Notes: generated by a model from the sequence alone, not told the origin. DNA of 64,000 nucleotides from Isoetes taiwanensis (GCA_021234155.1 JAJEKV010000018.1:17485614-17549613); one strand, 5' to 3'. Numbered from the stretch's first letter, positions 23,691-36,470 are shown. Numbers and translations: made by a program.

Positions 23691-23778
23691 AAGGCAAGAA
23701 GGAGAAGACAACGGGGGTAATTAATGTTAATTTGAAGGCAAGAAGGCGAAGACAACGGGGTAAACTAATGGTAAATTG
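23691..23778. repeat. 44-bp tandem duplication
   Basis: AAGGCAAGAAGGxGAAGACA, then ACGGGG and TAAxxTAATG, occurs at 23691 and 23735. Confidence 0.7.
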
Positions 23779-25330
23779 AACAAAAAAGGGCCATTAGAGG
23801 CGATGAGGCACTTGACAACAAGGAGGTACAGTAAGGACCACCAAACAAGCAATGGATGCCAACCATGAAAAATGAAGAAAAGCAGTATGAGGCCCAATGA
23901 ACCAACACAAACAGTGCAAATGGAGCAACCAAAATGAATGCAACGAAATGGATTAGCCAGACTATAAAGAAACGAGGAATCAACCAAAACAACAGTATGA
24001 GCGATGGAGCTGAAGAAGCAGAAGAACCATGCAGATAAAGGAAAAAACCTGGTGCCAAACATAGGCTAAACAATAGAAGGCCCGAATACTATGGTAAAGA
24101 CATTGATTGATATCTTAAGAAGGAACTAATGATGATAAGTTGAAAAAGCGATGCACTAGCAAAGGACAAGGGATAAAAGGTGACATCCCCATAACCTGAA
24201 CACAACTGAAAGCGTGATGAAAACTACAAGAAACAAAAAATGGAGCCATAACGGATAAAAGACGAATAGAACTGATGAGACAAGGGAATACTAGGGACCA
24301 ACAAGACACAAGAACCGTGCGGGGTGCAGGGAGCCAACAATAAAATGGAAAATGATGCCAACAAGCGAAAAAACAGACTCTAGTGAATCGGGCAACCCGG
24401 ATAAAGAGAACTACAAAGATAAGAAAGCACGAATGTCTATCTCGCAAGGCCAATATAACAAGTAAAATTGAAGGTCACGAAGATGAGCAACGAAATTATG
24501 AGCAAGGAAAATTAAAATAACAAAGCTAAACAATAATGAGACTAAAAGAATAAACTCAAAATAAATGAATCCAGCCAACCATGGAACAAGCAGAACAAGT
24601 GGATACACCTATGATTAAAGGCAATAGAACACGGTCGCTAGACATAGAATGGAGAGAGGGACAATTCGGGCAATGAAAGACTATGATAGAAAAAACTCAG
24701 GAAAGGAAAGTGTCCGATGATCAGCTTGGAGGAATAAGGGGGAAGTGAGTAAGAAAAAATGTAACAAGAACTACAGAAGCAATGGAGCACAAACAAGAAT
24801 GCAGGGTCCATAGGAAGAAACAGGATGACCGAAACAGAATAAATATCAGGACAGACACTATGAAAAATGAATAACAGTGAATATCGAGATCGAAGAAATG
24901 AAGCGGCACATTGGTGATCAGGCCCTGAAGCAATGACGCTGCAAAAAACAAGGTGGAAAGCATCAATAGAACTAAAGAGACCACTAACTATGGAACGGGC
25001 GGAGCGAAAGGAGGAAATTGGATAAAGGCAATAGAAAAACCACCAGAACTAGAAGGGCGAGAGGAACAAATTCGACAATTGAACACATGAATAAGCTGCA
25101 GTAGAGAGGATAAAGAAGGATCCCATAAAGACACAGGACATAAGTGTCAACTTAGATGAACAAAATTGGCAAAAGCAAAAAGTAATGAAGCAAATGGAGT
25201 ACAAGTAGGACTACAAGAAACCATAGGAAGAAACGGGACAATGGAACAAGTATAAAACCAGGGCAAATACTCAAAAGACACACGGACTACAGAACAATGG
25301 AGCAATGAAGGACAACTAGAACTAAAGGAC
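23779..25330. repeat. purine-rich tract with ~425-bp degenerate duplication
   Basis: The segment from about 24553 to 24870 is matched in order by 24975-25300: ACCATGGAACAAGC / ACTATGGAACGGGC, ATTxxAGGCAATAGAA, GAGAGGGACAATTCG / GAGAGGAACAAATTCG, AAGCAATGGAGCACAA / AAGCAAATGGAGTACAA, and CATAGGAAGAAAC. The minus strand gives long hydrophobic frames only because the plus strand is A/G-rich. I see no real gene. Confidence 0.5.
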
Positions 25331-26138
25331 ATGACCAGCGACCCAAAAAGAAGACAATAGATAGGATAGTAGAATATTAACCGAGATAAGAAAATGACGG
25401 GAAGACATTGATTTTAAGGTAATTGTTATATATATCAACCAGAACCATATCACATCAGAGACCCATAGAAAATAAGATAAACCAATCACATGAAACAAAT
25501 ATCCATGCATCATGAACTAAACAGATCCCCCACAATTAACGAACACTGGTGTAGAATGAGGTAAAAAAATACACTTAAAGAAAACATCTTAATGCATGAT
25601 CGATATAGAATGCTCATTGCTATAAAGAATGCTCATGCATAACCTCCATGCCTATACTCAAACACGTGCAAGTCTACCATAAGTTATATTTCCCATGAGA
25701 AAAAACCAAGCGATAAAAGAATTGACAGGGCACATTGATAATAATGCAGCCGTAACAATGACAAAAGACATACTACAATAAGTTATAGTTCTCCAAAAAT
25801 AAATACTACAATACTTGACATTGACGGCCTTCAACCACATAGTACATATTGCAATAGACGAAGTGGGAAGGTTTGGTTGGAAGTTGTAGCTTGTCATAAG
25901 TTAGTCAAAAAATGATGGATGATGGTTAGTAGGTTGATGTTTGAATGGATTATCCTTCTGAGCTACTGCTTTTTATTCCAATTAGTAATGGATGTATTGC
26001 TTAACATGTCATCCATAGGCTTTCAAAACTCTAAGGGATATAGTCAGATCAAGGAATAGCGTTAAAAGCCACCCTTCAATTGCAATTCAACATTGAAGGA
26101 AAGTGCCATTACGTTTTTTTGCTAAAATTAGGTGCTTT
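25331..26138. other. no gene recognised
   Basis: AT-rich sequence without supportable features. Confidence 0.4.
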
Positions 26139-26185
26139 ACCCTGTAGGTCTATTGGTCTTCGTAGATGATAAAAATCCATTTAAC
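26139..26185 (+). mobile_element. weak match to the LINE 3' tail
   Basis: CCCTGTAGGTCTATTGGTCT, then TCGTAGATGATAAAAAT, resembles CCCATAGGCCGATTGGTCTC and GGACGATAAAA at the ends of LINE copies A-C. It is probably an old, very short copy of a related family. Confidence 0.4.
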
Positions 26186-26455
26186 TCAATTTATTTTCTA
26201 TAATAAAGGAATTTTTGTAGTATCTATTGCACAATGGGACAATATTTGAACCATTTTTTTAACCATCATTGCACCCTTCGTAAAATGGAGCATATTAGGT
26301 TGGATTTAATCCAACATACAGACAATTCCAACGTGATACAATTTTTTAGAGTTGCGTATATAGAATCCAATGGCAACATAGAATTGTACTCGGTAGAATC
26401 TAACTACAAATTTCTTTGAAAAACTTTTTATGCACGTCCATACCATTTAAAACAG

Positions 26456-26900
26456 CAAACTGGACTCTATAGAAATCTCACTGTCAATTTATCAAATACA
26501 AAAATACAATGTAAAACATTTGAACTTGCTCAAAAGAAAATGTACAATATGGAATATTTGAGCATGGAACTGCACTCTATGAAAACTCACTGAATTCATT
26601 AAGTACAAGGTAGAACATTTGAGCTTGTTCAGAAGAAAATGTAAGTACAATAGAAGAAAATGAAGTACAATGTAGAACACTTGAGTTTGACAGGTTGTGA
26701 AATGAAGAACTTTCTACACATGTCTATCCACCAATTAAAACAAAAAATGGACTCTATTGAATCTGCTTGTCAATTTATTAAGTACAGGATAGAACACATG
26801 AGTACAATGTAGAACATTTGAGTTTGTTGGGAGATAAACACACGTCTATGAAAATCTCGTTACCAATTATAATGAGAACCTCACTCTATGGAATCTCACT
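26456..26900. repeat. degenerate tandem repeats, ~110-150 bp units
   Basis: Units recur with CTCTATxGAAxCTCACT, CAATTTATTAAGTACA, AxxTAGAACATTTGAGxTTG and AGAAAATGTA in the same order, at about 26462, 26571, 26750 and 26838. Copies are partly deleted. Confidence 0.5.
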
Positions 26901-27354
26901 ACAATTTACTGCTGATAGCATAGGCAATGTAGAAATATGACATCCAATATCAAGATAGTCAATAAAGAACTATTATCACCCTTCAGATTTATAGAGATGC
27001 GTGTATGAACACATGGAAGGTAGAATTTATTTATTTAAATTTTTTTTTTTTGAAGGCAAGGTAAGGTTTAATATTCATAGAAAAAGATTACATCATACAG
27101 CATACCATAGAAGGCATACTTTCAACTTAAATACCAGTAACATATTCCTTATAAAATGGAAACATGTGAAAACAGATGGGCCAGCTATTCGGCACCAATC
27201 CTCATAGTATTATCAAAATGCATCAGTAAAAGATAGAGACCTTAAAGGTGAGATTAACATAAGTTTACTGAGCTTCGATAAGATCCTGAATGGTCAGATC
27301 TGCTACCCTCTTTCTTCCAAATATGTTCAGCAATAGGTCTAATTTATCCGCCGG

Positions 27355-28326
27355 CTAGTTGGTGAAGTCCAACAATACAAGAACATGGACTTCCCTTTTC
27401 TGTTGCCATTTGTGGTACAGGTTCATGAAATATCCTCTTAGATTGTTATGTCTCCATGCTTCAGTCCTCTTCAAAACCTTCTTGATAGCCGAGGCGTGAA
27501 TCATCTCTTGCTTCAATTGAATAAGTAGATCCTCTTCCTCAATTCTGGAAAGATTGGAATCTTCATCATCTGAGTTTTTAGCAACACCCATTTCTCTATC
27601 TGCTGCTCCAAATCTATTAAGCTTCCTCATTGCATCTGTGTAAAACACCATCATGAAAAGTTAGCTTTAACACAAAAGAATCATACACCCCCTGGAAACA
27701 ACCAATGGTGTTCCATGCTTTATCATAATTCTTCCCTTTAAAGATTCTGTGAGCAACTGCTGAGTCTATCAGAGATGCCAAAAAGGTCTTTTTAAGCCTA
27801 TCAAATTTGGAGTTTTATGCTCAATAGCAATTCTATTCCTATGCTTCCAGACTGCGCAACAACTTAAGGATCTTATTGTGCTCAATAATCTATTACCAAT
27901 ATTCAGGAATTCCATCAGGCAATAATTTCCAATAGCCCCCATGTTGATTTGAGCAGCCCAGCTCCAGAACTCTTTAATAAGAGGGCATAGGAAAACATGG
28001 CTGGAAGTTTCTATCTCCCCACATCCCAAAGGGCATATCTTCGAGATTGAGGTATCAAATTTTGCTCTCTTGTAATTAGTAGTTAAGCTCTGGTGCAGGA
28101 CTAGCCAACCAAAAGTCTTAATCTTATTTGTAGTATAACTCTTCCAACCTTGAGCACACACTGCAGCTAACTCTTTTTCCGTACAATTCCAGAGTTGAAT
28201 GGTTTTGGATGGTTTATGACTCATCAATGCCATATATATCTCCTTCACAGAGTAAATCTCTTTACCTTTCAAATGCCATTGGTTGGAACTGTCACATAGT
28301 TCCTCAAATCGCCCGACTCTATCCAT
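27355..28326 (-). pseudogene. L1 ORF2 C-terminus with zf-RVT domain
   Basis: A 185-codon frame (28326-27769) contains TFGWLVLHQSL, CPLGCGEIETSSHVFLCPLI and EFWSWAAQI, the zinc-binding reverse-transcriptase-associated domain of plant L1 elements with its C-x3-C, H and C ligands all present. After a frame change the protein continues through KNYDKAWNTIGCFQGVYDSF to a 99-codon charged end at 27654-27355. This is the best-preserved piece of the LINE. Confidence 0.8.
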
Positions 28327-28436
28327 TATAGAGTCAGAAATCTTCCCATCCGTCCCCTGAATGTTGCCAATGAATTAGAGGCATTGCTTGGAAGAGTCTC
28401 AACTTTGCAGTGAAATAAACAATCTTTATCTATATT

Positions 28437-29440
28437 ACTCTGTTCAAAATGGCCTGAGAGTAGTTGTAGTGGTGACTAAAACACATTTGATATGCCACTA
28501 TAGAAGAACAAAGGGAAATTAACAAAAAAACCTTTACAATTTTCAAATCATGATTTGGCGAAACTCTAAGGGAATTTGGAATTGGATTTATACCAATGTT
28601 GAACCAAACAATGCTTCCACAATGAAGTTCCTGCAGCTACTTCATTGAGAGAACACAAATAAAATGCAGCTTCAACAAGCTTCAGTAAGACGAACAAAAT
28701 CCTAAAAGTAGTTGGACAGATGACGAATTGCAACCCAAGATTTTGTTATAGCTGCAATATATGAGAGCGTGGAATACACAACACCACAACAAAATCCATG
28801 GTACTCACACCTGCACAAGAAAAAAATAGTTAAAACACTCAGTAGCCTAGCAAACTTGCATCTCTTATTTTTCTATTCTTAGTTGTTAGTTATGCTTATG
28901 GATATGCTTCTCTTGCATGCAACTTCTGTGCAAATAAAAAGCCTGCAACATTAAATTGGATTAAGGGTAGGTTATGATAAAAGAAAAGACAGTAACTAAG
29001 GTTTTGAAGACTTCGGTATCAGCTCTAGAGTTGAACATCTTAAACATCTTGTTGAATCTACTATGGCTGGATCAGTTGCTGGCTTCATGCACACATGTCC
29101 AATATTGTATCAGCTATTTTAATAGTAAGTGGCCAAGATCTTGCTTAGAAATTATAACTCGAATTGCATCACTGTTATGGAGGCAATAAATGGTGGTGAT
29201 GGCTGATAGAGTTCTTGCTGGAGACCTTTCCATTATGTCGCCAGCTTGTGAAAAGCCACATGATGCTCAAGTAAGAATGTTGCTGCAAAAAGTACCAACA
29301 ATCCCAAAAGGGTTACAGGCACATTCCACTTTCCCTCTTGATGTAAATAATTGCAAACACAATCATGAGTTTCTCTATTTGGTCTTAGCAGTTGAGATTT
29401 CTAAGAAAGCTCATATGAAGATGTTATGGTACTACGTTCA
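28437..29440. other. ~1 kb without LINE similarity inside ORF2
   Basis: Between the RT C-terminal part (29770-29441) and the zinc domain I find no LINE-like frame on the minus strand. The distance exceeds what L1 ORF2 needs. An old insertion is likely, but I could not find its ends or target duplication. Confidence 0.35.
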
Positions 29441-30800
29441 CTAAATACAAAATATGAAGTTGGATAGGAGTCTAGAGTGAGATAGAACTAACCTTAGCTG
29501 CCTCCAACCAAAGGAGAGACATTTGCCCAAGTAATGCATAATAATAAAGGAGACTGGATGCTTGATTTGATTATAAGCAGCCTTGTAGGAGTACTTAGCC
29601 ATAAAGGCTATACCCTGCTTTTCAATATTAATGACCCCCAAGCCACCGTTTTTCTTCTTCTTACTGCATTCCTCCATAGCTATTGGAGTCCAGCACCTCT
29701 TGTTATGCCCATAGAAGATGAATCTACCAATAATGCTTTGAAGCTTGGAGGACACCTTCTTAGGAGCCAAGATGACAGAGGATTGATATACATGAGAAGA
29801 GGAGAAATTGCAATAATAGCCCTGCCATGCTTAGAAATGTATTTAGAGTTAAGGCTGTCGACCTTCCTCTGAAATTCTCAATTATTTTAGTCCAAATATT
29901 ATAGGGACTACCCTTAATAGCATATGGAATACCTAAGATCTTAGAAGAATTGGTAGGTAGGATATACTATGACCCCAAGAGAGCAGCTATTTGCTCTCCT
30001 TTACCCGATCTCTAGCCGTAACCTTTGATTTGATGGGATTGACTTTACAACCCGATGCATCCCCAAAATGCTCCAGGAATTGTCTCGAGTATTAATGATA
30101 GACCGGGTAGTCCATGGAGATAAGTAGGAAGGTATCATCTCCAAAATGCCCATTCAAAATTTGATCCATCTCTCCATTATTAGAGAGAGTTAAACCTTGA
30201 TCAGATTAGCATTTTAGCCTCCTCCATCTTACCATGAAGGGCCTCCATTATAATAAAAAAAAAGAAGGGGGCTAGTGGGCATCCCCGCTAACCCCTTTTG
30301 CAAGGGGAAGAAGGGACTACACTCCCCATTGATCAAGATCGAGGATCCGGGTTAATAAGGATAGATCTAAAGATAAGAATTACCTCATTTGAGAAACCCG
30401 GGCTCTGCAACACTTAAAAAGAACCTCCAACCTACAAAGATTGAATGCTTTGGTAATGTCGAGCTTGATAAGGGCAATATCCTTTTAGAGTCCTTGGCCC
30501 ATTTCAGCCCCGTGATGGCCACCACCATTATCGAGGATGAACCCTGCCCTTAAGATAAGTCACCGAGAGGAACCGATGATCTTGTCCAAACAAGCAGTTT
30601 AAGCCTCTTGGCAATAGTACTAGAAATTAGCTTTAGATTATATTCGATAAGGAAATAGGTCCAGAATTCGAGAACGTGGGTGGGTATGTCGATCTTTGGA
30701 ATCAACGTGATTAAGCTAATATTTATCCTAGCATCTATACACTTTTGATCTCTCAACCCATTGGCTATGTAAGTGATGTCATCCCCAAGGATAGGCCATA
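29441..30800 (-). pseudogene. L1 reverse transcriptase and thumb
   Basis: On the minus strand the order is: SLITLIPKIDIPTHVLEF with KLISSTIAKRLK (30756-30550), IALIKLDITKAFN (about 30480, first catalytic Asp), MEALHGKMEEA (about 30240), and GHFGDDTFLLI (about 30130, the Asp-Asp box intact), then KKKKNGGLGVINIEKQG (about 29650), the conserved post-RT motif. The Arg-x-Gly-Asp-Pro stretch reads QKGLAGMPTSPLL and is degraded. Frame changes separate the blocks. Confidence 0.75.
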
Positions 30801-31539
30801 CCTTAATGTAGAATTCGACAGAAGACCGGCCGTGTCTTGACTCTTGCCTTTATCCATCTTTTGGCGCTTTTGAGAAGCTCAAAGATTCGAGAATGGTCTC
30901 ACAATGTGAGCATTATCCTCGTTAACCTTAGCCTCAAGATTAATGAATCTATCCATAATATCTTGATGGCAATCCCGATTGGTGCCCATGATGTTGGTGA
31001 AGTGCACAAAGAAAGCCCATTTGATCTGAATCTCAATGCTGATGAAGTCATCCCCTACTTTAACCTCAAAGATATGGTTCATTTTGATCCCGCCTTTTGC
31101 CTTGACGAAGAAGAATTTAGAGCTACATCTCTCATCATCCCTAATTTCTTTGATATTGGCTTTCGCTTTCCAATTCTCGCAATTCTAATCTCCTCCCTCT
31201 CGATTTTACCTCTAATATTATCCTTTTCATCTTCTGGAGCATGAGGAAGGGAATCCCTTAAGTTCAAAGAAAGGCTAGTTTTCCTCGCCTATGAATATCC
31301 CACCCTTGAGCCAATTCTTGATTGCTTTGGAGACCTTGATCTACCAAAACATCCAGCCCTCAAGTTCCTATAGGTTTAGGAAATCTAATGATAACTTGTT
31401 GCAAACATCCATGAAATCATCCCCGCCCGTAAGGCTGGTATTTAGCTTAAAGTATGTGTTCTTTCTTTTGACATCATTCAATACCGTAATCATCAACCTT
31501 GGGAATAGTGATCGTAAAGGGTAAACCCTTCCAAGTTGA

Positions 31540-32150
31540 CTACTCTACATTACTATAGTTCCGAGATTCTCGAGAGATAGAATCATCCATGAAGACACAA
31601 GGTAGGATCAGCCCTTTTTTCATCCAAATCAGAGGAATTGGGCCTAGTCCTTGCCAAAGATCGATTATGGCCATGGATGAGCTCCTCCAAGAATCTTTTC
31701 CTGAGCACCCAGGAGCCCAAATTTTATTCTTCATAAAATCGTTAGTGACCATATTTAAATCCCCTCTTAAAATACATTCCTCAAGTCCATATTATCTAAA
31801 CCGCTTTTGACTTTATTCCAAACCTCTACCCTATCCCCGGATTATTATAAGCATATATGTTGACTAAAGCTAGCTTAGTCTTAAAAATAGTACATAGGAG
31901 AATCACGCCACCCACCATCCCTACCATTAATCATATAAAATTAGACATATTAAGATTATTTTTCCAAGCAATAGCAATACCCTCAGAAGAGTCATTAGCT
32001 GGAATAGACCATAAGCTAAATTAGGGGTGAGGGTTCTACCTATCATAGCCTCATGATTAAAGTCATGGATCTTATGCTCCTGAATGAATAGGATATCAGG
32101 ATTAAGGGAAGACAGGCACACCTTCAATCTGTCCCTTTTAATAGTATTAT
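31540..32150 (-). pseudogene. L1 apurinic-like endonuclease domain
   Basis: A frame from 32127 has MKVCLSSLNPDILFIQEHKI, the N-terminal endonuclease motif with its catalytic Glu (Q-E-H/T-K). A later frame (31752-31540) has WAPGCSGKDSWRSSSMAIID, close to the region around the GDFN motif. The domain is broken by frame changes. Confidence 0.65.
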
Positions 32151-32264
32151 TTATACCCTAGAGATTACAAGTAATACAATTAATCTTCTTATCCATTAAT
32201 ACCTATATTTTCCTACCTCCTTTCTAGCCTGGATGGTAGATTTTTTTGGGCTAGCTCTGCTGGG

Positions 32265-32797
32265 TCATGTGTAGAATTTCTTCTTACCTCTACCCTTTTT
32301 TCTGTCGACCAAATTCCAACCTTTTTCTTCTGTGTCTAAGAGGTCTTCAATCTTTTGCTCGAGATAAAAAATCTCCCATTGCTGAGTGAAGTCAGGAAGC
32401 TTTGGCATGGAAAGAATGATGTCTCTTGTATCAATTCTAACAGAAAGGTTAATGTTCTTAATCATAACCACCATACCTTCATCGATGTTAACCTTTGCCT
32501 GATCGTCCTGATCATCCTGATAATGAGAGTTGATGGTGGTAATATTATTCAGCCCCAGACTCACTCACCATCTTATTATCGATGGTGGTACTACACGAGG
32601 ACCTGGCATAGGGGTCTTGGTGTAACTGACTTTAAGGTCCATAAAGCCCTCTTCCTTAATTCTGATCTTGAATTCCTTCTTCCGGGCAGAATGGATCAGT
32701 TTAGAAATGCATACTGAGGGGTAGTTAGTTTGAGGAATGTTAACCTCAATAACTTCCCCCAAGGTGTTGGAAATAACAGTCAGATGAGTCTGAGTCC
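32265..32797 (-). pseudogene. L1 ORF1, C-terminal part
   Basis: Frames here include LTVISNTLGEVIEVNIPQTN and KLIHSARKKEFKIRI, like the middle of plant L1 ORF1 proteins (L-x-x-I-x-x-x-I-G-x-x-I then V-x-I/V-D). It stops abruptly at 32797, where the LTR retrotransposon's left target duplication begins. The upstream half resumes at 46096. Confidence 0.6.
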
Positions 32798-32802
32798 AAA
32801 AA
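32798..32802. repeat. target site duplication, left (AAAAA)
   Basis: Five A immediately before TGTGACG of the left LTR, matched by 46091-46095 immediately after the right LTR. Five bases is the usual length for Ty3/gypsy integration. Confidence 0.75.
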
Positions 32803-34445
32803 TGTGACGCTCCCTGCTAAACATACGGGCCCCACCGTACACTTCGGGAAAATCCCCCCCCTCCCTTAACAACCGCATGGGCCCTTCGCCTACCCCCAAG
32901 ACTCCGGAGGTGATCCCTAGTGTGGGGAGGGAACACGAAGGTGTCTTGCGCGCCCTTCCCCTATGGGCTCCTATAACAGCGGAAGCGATAACATGTCAGA
33001 ACTAGCATCAAACATATAAGTGCTACCTCGAAGGGTAGTGCATCACACATATATCAATACAAAGATGATAATCATAAACCATAAAACATGAGAGCTCCTA
33101 CCCAGGCTCAGACTCATAAGGAGGACGACTGACCGGCTAGGCCTCAAGGTAGAGCAGACCGAGTCATGGCACTGGCGAGGGCTGGCATAGAACAATGGCT
33201 AGGGTTGACCACTCCATCCGCCCCTCCTGTGCATACTTTGCAGATGGGCTAAATCAGGCTCTGACAGGACTCTAGTTTTCCTGGACACGCAATCCCATGG
33301 CTTCACCCATCTGGGACCGCCTCCAAAGTTGCATCTCCCTCGTCCGACGAGGCAGGAAGGGTTGCATCTCCCCTTCCCAGGATCTAGAGGTTCCGTGGGC
33401 GGCTAGAGAATCGTGGCGACATACGATCCGTACCCGACTTAACCCCCCAAAATGAGAGCCAAGCCAACACTTGCAGCTCTCGAGAGGCGTGGCACACCAT
33501 TTCCCCGAGGTGCCTGGACCCATGCTCGGCCCACACCTAAGTGACCCCACCATAAGCCTAGCTCACTATGGGATCCCCCTGCCCCCCACTCGGGCAGGAT
33601 CCTCCCTCCACATTCCCTCAGCCCTCCCTGTGTAGTGCTGAGTCATATCATAGCCTCGATAGCCTGGGCGGGCTCCCTATGCACAAAGCCGCTAACTAAT
33701 AGGAACTAAGGGATCTACTCTAGGAGCATACTACATATGGCCCTAGGTCTCTACCCCCTTTCCAAAGACAAGAGGAGCAAACATGTTCAACCATCATCAC
33801 ATAATCATCATATCATGAGAATAATCATAAGAAGAACATCTTAACCTAATCATACAAATCTAACTAATGGTTAGGGTTCGTTGATTAGGGTTCAAGATGT
33901 TGAATACTCTGTTCTAGGATGGCTCTACTCTAGATACAAGATACTAGCACATCCGGAATGCTAATTCCATGAGCTATCACAACTACTACCCTACATACCG
34001 CTCCCTCCTCCAGACTCCGCATCCGTGTGCCTCCATGGTCTTCGACTCACGGATGCCGCTCTTGCTCCAAGAACGAATCTACCTCAAGGGTCGGGACCAG
34101 CCATGCCACAAGAAGGTCCATGTTCAAACCGAGTTTCAACCAGTAGGTGAGTCTCCGGGTGCTAGGGCTGGAAAGAGGCCTAGGTTAGGTTCCAGCCTAT
34201 ATAGTTAGGGTCCACCTAGGATGCCACATGGCACCAATCGGCGGTCCCAAGTGGCGGTGCCCAATAGGTTAAGGCCACGTGGGATAATGGTCTTAACCTA
34301 TGGTTGGCTAAGTTATGTGAATAACTTGGCCATGCCTCTAGTGCCACAATCTATGGTATGGCCAAGGCTATGAAGATAGATTTCTGTATAGTGACGGATC
34401 CAGAATATAATGCATGTATGGCATATATTCCTCCTGACCGCCACA
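32803..34445 (-). repeat. 3' LTR
   Basis: 1643 bases starting TGTGACG and ending CGCCACA in plus orientation, close to the seven-base inverted ends of the partner LTR (CGTCACA). A TATA-like CTATATAGG lies on the minus strand near 34195-34203. Long stretches are identical to the 5' LTR; differences are mostly short indels in GC-rich runs. Confidence 0.9.
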
Positions 34446-34456
34446 TTCTCCCCTTA
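34446..34456 (-). promoter_or_regulatory. polypurine tract
   Basis: On the minus strand the bases abutting the 3' LTR are AAGGGGAGAA, a polypurine tract that would prime plus-strand DNA synthesis. Confidence 0.8.
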
Positions 34457-35225
34457 GGACAATGTTGTCCTCAAAGATTACGCCAAGGTGACGAACCTAC
34501 CTTATGCCCGAAAAAGAAACAACATGTCATAGCCTTTAGTTTACTTTAACAATCAAGTTTTATTAGTTAAAGTCAAAATTTAGGCTATATTTGTACTTAT
34601 ACAAAAAATTATATAGCCTTAATACTGCTATTTCTTACTTATAATTCAAAACATTATTATAAGAGTTATTAGGGTTCATAATCTAAATTATGGCTCCCCT
34701 ATCTTCTCTCGTAATGCACTCCTCATTGAAGTCCGCCTTCTACTTGCCTGCAAAGGAGCACATTACGCTAGTTTAATTAATAAATTGTGGTTTTAGGGGA
34801 CCACCCCTTTTACCTCCTTGAGCCAACTACTAGCTCAAGGTTGTCATACTACCTTGCCCAAGATCATGGCCCTTTCGATTTGAGCTTAAGGATCATTTAA
34901 GATGCTCCCATCATCGCCATGATCGAGTGCTACCTTGTACACGATCCCCCTGGACGAGTACACCCCAAAGGCATCATGCCCCGAGGGTTTCAGCTAGGAA
35001 CGCCTCACGATCCCATCATCACAAGATGATCACTTTAACCTTCACTCATGACCCTCCTACGGCCAGGTGTGTGATTTTGATCGCGCATAGGGATCATCCG
35101 GACGATGTCCCATCATCGCCCACCATGCCTCATTCTCACTCACATGACCCTAATGGTCATGCGCGCATTCCTTGGCTGCTGGCCTAGAGAATGCCCTAAA
35201 GGCGATCTCATCATCGCCCACACGA
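34457..35225 (-). other. non-coding region between pol and 3' LTR
   Basis: There is no supportable frame. GATGATGGGA-type motifs (TCCCATCATC on the plus strand) recur several times between about 34905 and 35215, mixed with TCATG. This is the 3' untranslated part of the element. Confidence 0.5.
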
Positions 35226-35329
35226 TCAAGATTCCGGCACATGCACCCTACTAACTAGAATGCATGCGCCGTGCTTAAGGCTAACTAACAACATACTAGC
35301 TAACCTCCCGCAAGTCGGGTCGACCAAGC

Positions 35330-35560
35330 CTGAGACGACTCGCCCATCAAACTCCTTCATAAACTCGGGTATTGCTTCTCCAAATATTGCTTCAGTACCC
35401 ATGTCGCGTCTTCCACGGGTTAGTGTTTCCACTTAACCAAATATTTGAGGAACCGAGACCTCCTAGTCTTCTTGAATGACTTATCAAGAAGTAATTCGTG
35501 CACCCATTTCTACTTGCTCCTCCTCACATATTTCCAACAACGCTAGTATCCAAAACCTCC
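35330..35560 (-). pseudogene. chromodomain at the integrase C-terminus
   Basis: On the minus strand a frame reads LLLDKSFKKTRRSRFLKYLV followed by KWKH, then after a frame change VEDATWVLKQYL. This matches the chromodomain core Y-x-V-K-W ... E-x-T-W-E. Integrase chromodomains of chromoviruses target insertion to heterochromatin, in known cases through methylated H3K9. Aromatic-cage residues cannot be judged fully because of the frame change. Its presence beside an H3-tail-encoding frame in the same element is notable. Confidence 0.75.
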
Positions 35561-36470
35561 TCGGTTAGGATTGTGCCTTTTAATAAACTTACGGGGAAGA
35601 CCTTGTGAAACCTTAAGATGGGCCTTAAGATCCAACTTGTAGGCTTGGGAGCCCACTCTCTCCAAAATCTTGAACGGACCAGCCCACCTAGGGGCAAGCT
35701 TCTTGCAACTCCCAACTCCAAGCTTGGCTTGCTTCACCTTGATCTTCAACCAAACGCTATCGCCTACCTTGAACTCTCTTACGGTCCCCGTGCTTGTCGG
35801 CTACACTCTTCTCACACTTCTTGCTGCCAATAAATAACCCCTTACTTCTTCCACTAGTCACGATATCCCCTAACATCCGGCCGATACTTCCACCTTCGAC
35901 ACGTGATTGTGCCGTATCCCGGTTAGGCACCTGGTACCCGTAATTTACCATGAAAGGAGACATCCGAGATGACTCATGCTTGGCACTATTGTAGGCGAAT
36001 TCCACCAAGTGGATGTACTCATCCCACTTGGACCGCTTGTTCCACACATAACTTCGGGCATATCTTCAATGATCCGGATTCGGCTCTCCGTCCCGCCATC
36101 CGCTTGGGGATGATATGCCGCGGCTCATGGAGAGCTTCATGCAGAATGGTGCTAAAGAGATCCCGCCAAAAGGCACTCATAAACTTAGAATCTCAAGGCC
36201 GATATTATCTCCCCAGGCATGCCATGGAGTCTAAAAAATCTCCCTTACAAATAACTTGGCAAAGTCTAATGCGGTGTTAGTAGTTCTTGGGGGCACAAAA
36301 TGTGCCATCTTAGATAATTTGTTCACGACAACCATCAATGCATCCTTGCCCCTCAAGAGTTCTAGGAGCCCCAGAATGAAATCCATGCTTATGACCTCCC
36401 CCCTCGTGATTTTGGCACCCCCAATGGCTCTAACGCACCACTGAATCCGGTTGCTCCACTTTGGTCTCAA
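35543..36470 (-). pseudogene. Ty3/gypsy integrase
   Basis: The minus-strand blocks are, in order: GEVISMDFILGLLELLRGKD with KLSKMAHFVPPRTT (36470-36231, first catalytic Asp), a YHPQADGGTES-like stretch at about 36110 (catalytic Glu region), RSKWDEYIHLVEFAYNSAKH with RMSPFMVNYGY (36047-35757), and KKLAPRWAGPFKILERVGSQ with AYKLDLKAHLKV (35749-35543), the GPY/F module that precedes a chromodomain. All four have chromoviral spacing. Frame changes separate them. Confidence 0.85.

Larger units (their letters stand above)
27040..32797 (-). mobile_element. L1-type LINE, 3' portion (ORF2 and end of ORF1)
   Basis: Read on the minus strand this holds the end of ORF1 (32797-32265), an endonuclease region (about 32127-31540), a reverse transcriptase (30760-30000), an RT C-terminal region (29770-29441), a zinc-binding domain (28326-27769) and the ORF2 end (27654-27355). 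The 3' UTR follows. It ends with a tail that on this strand is TTTTTTTTTTTT at 27040-27051, i.e. poly-A of the minus-strand element. The 5' portion continues at 46096-47238, beyond an inserted LTR retrotransposon. Several frame changes make it inactive as read. Confidence 0.8.

Noticed and set aside
23727-24984. Several long hydrophobic minus-strand frames
   Set aside because: The purine-rich plus strand lacks stop complements on the minus strand and gives Phe/Leu/Ser-rich translations; no domain or start context supports them.
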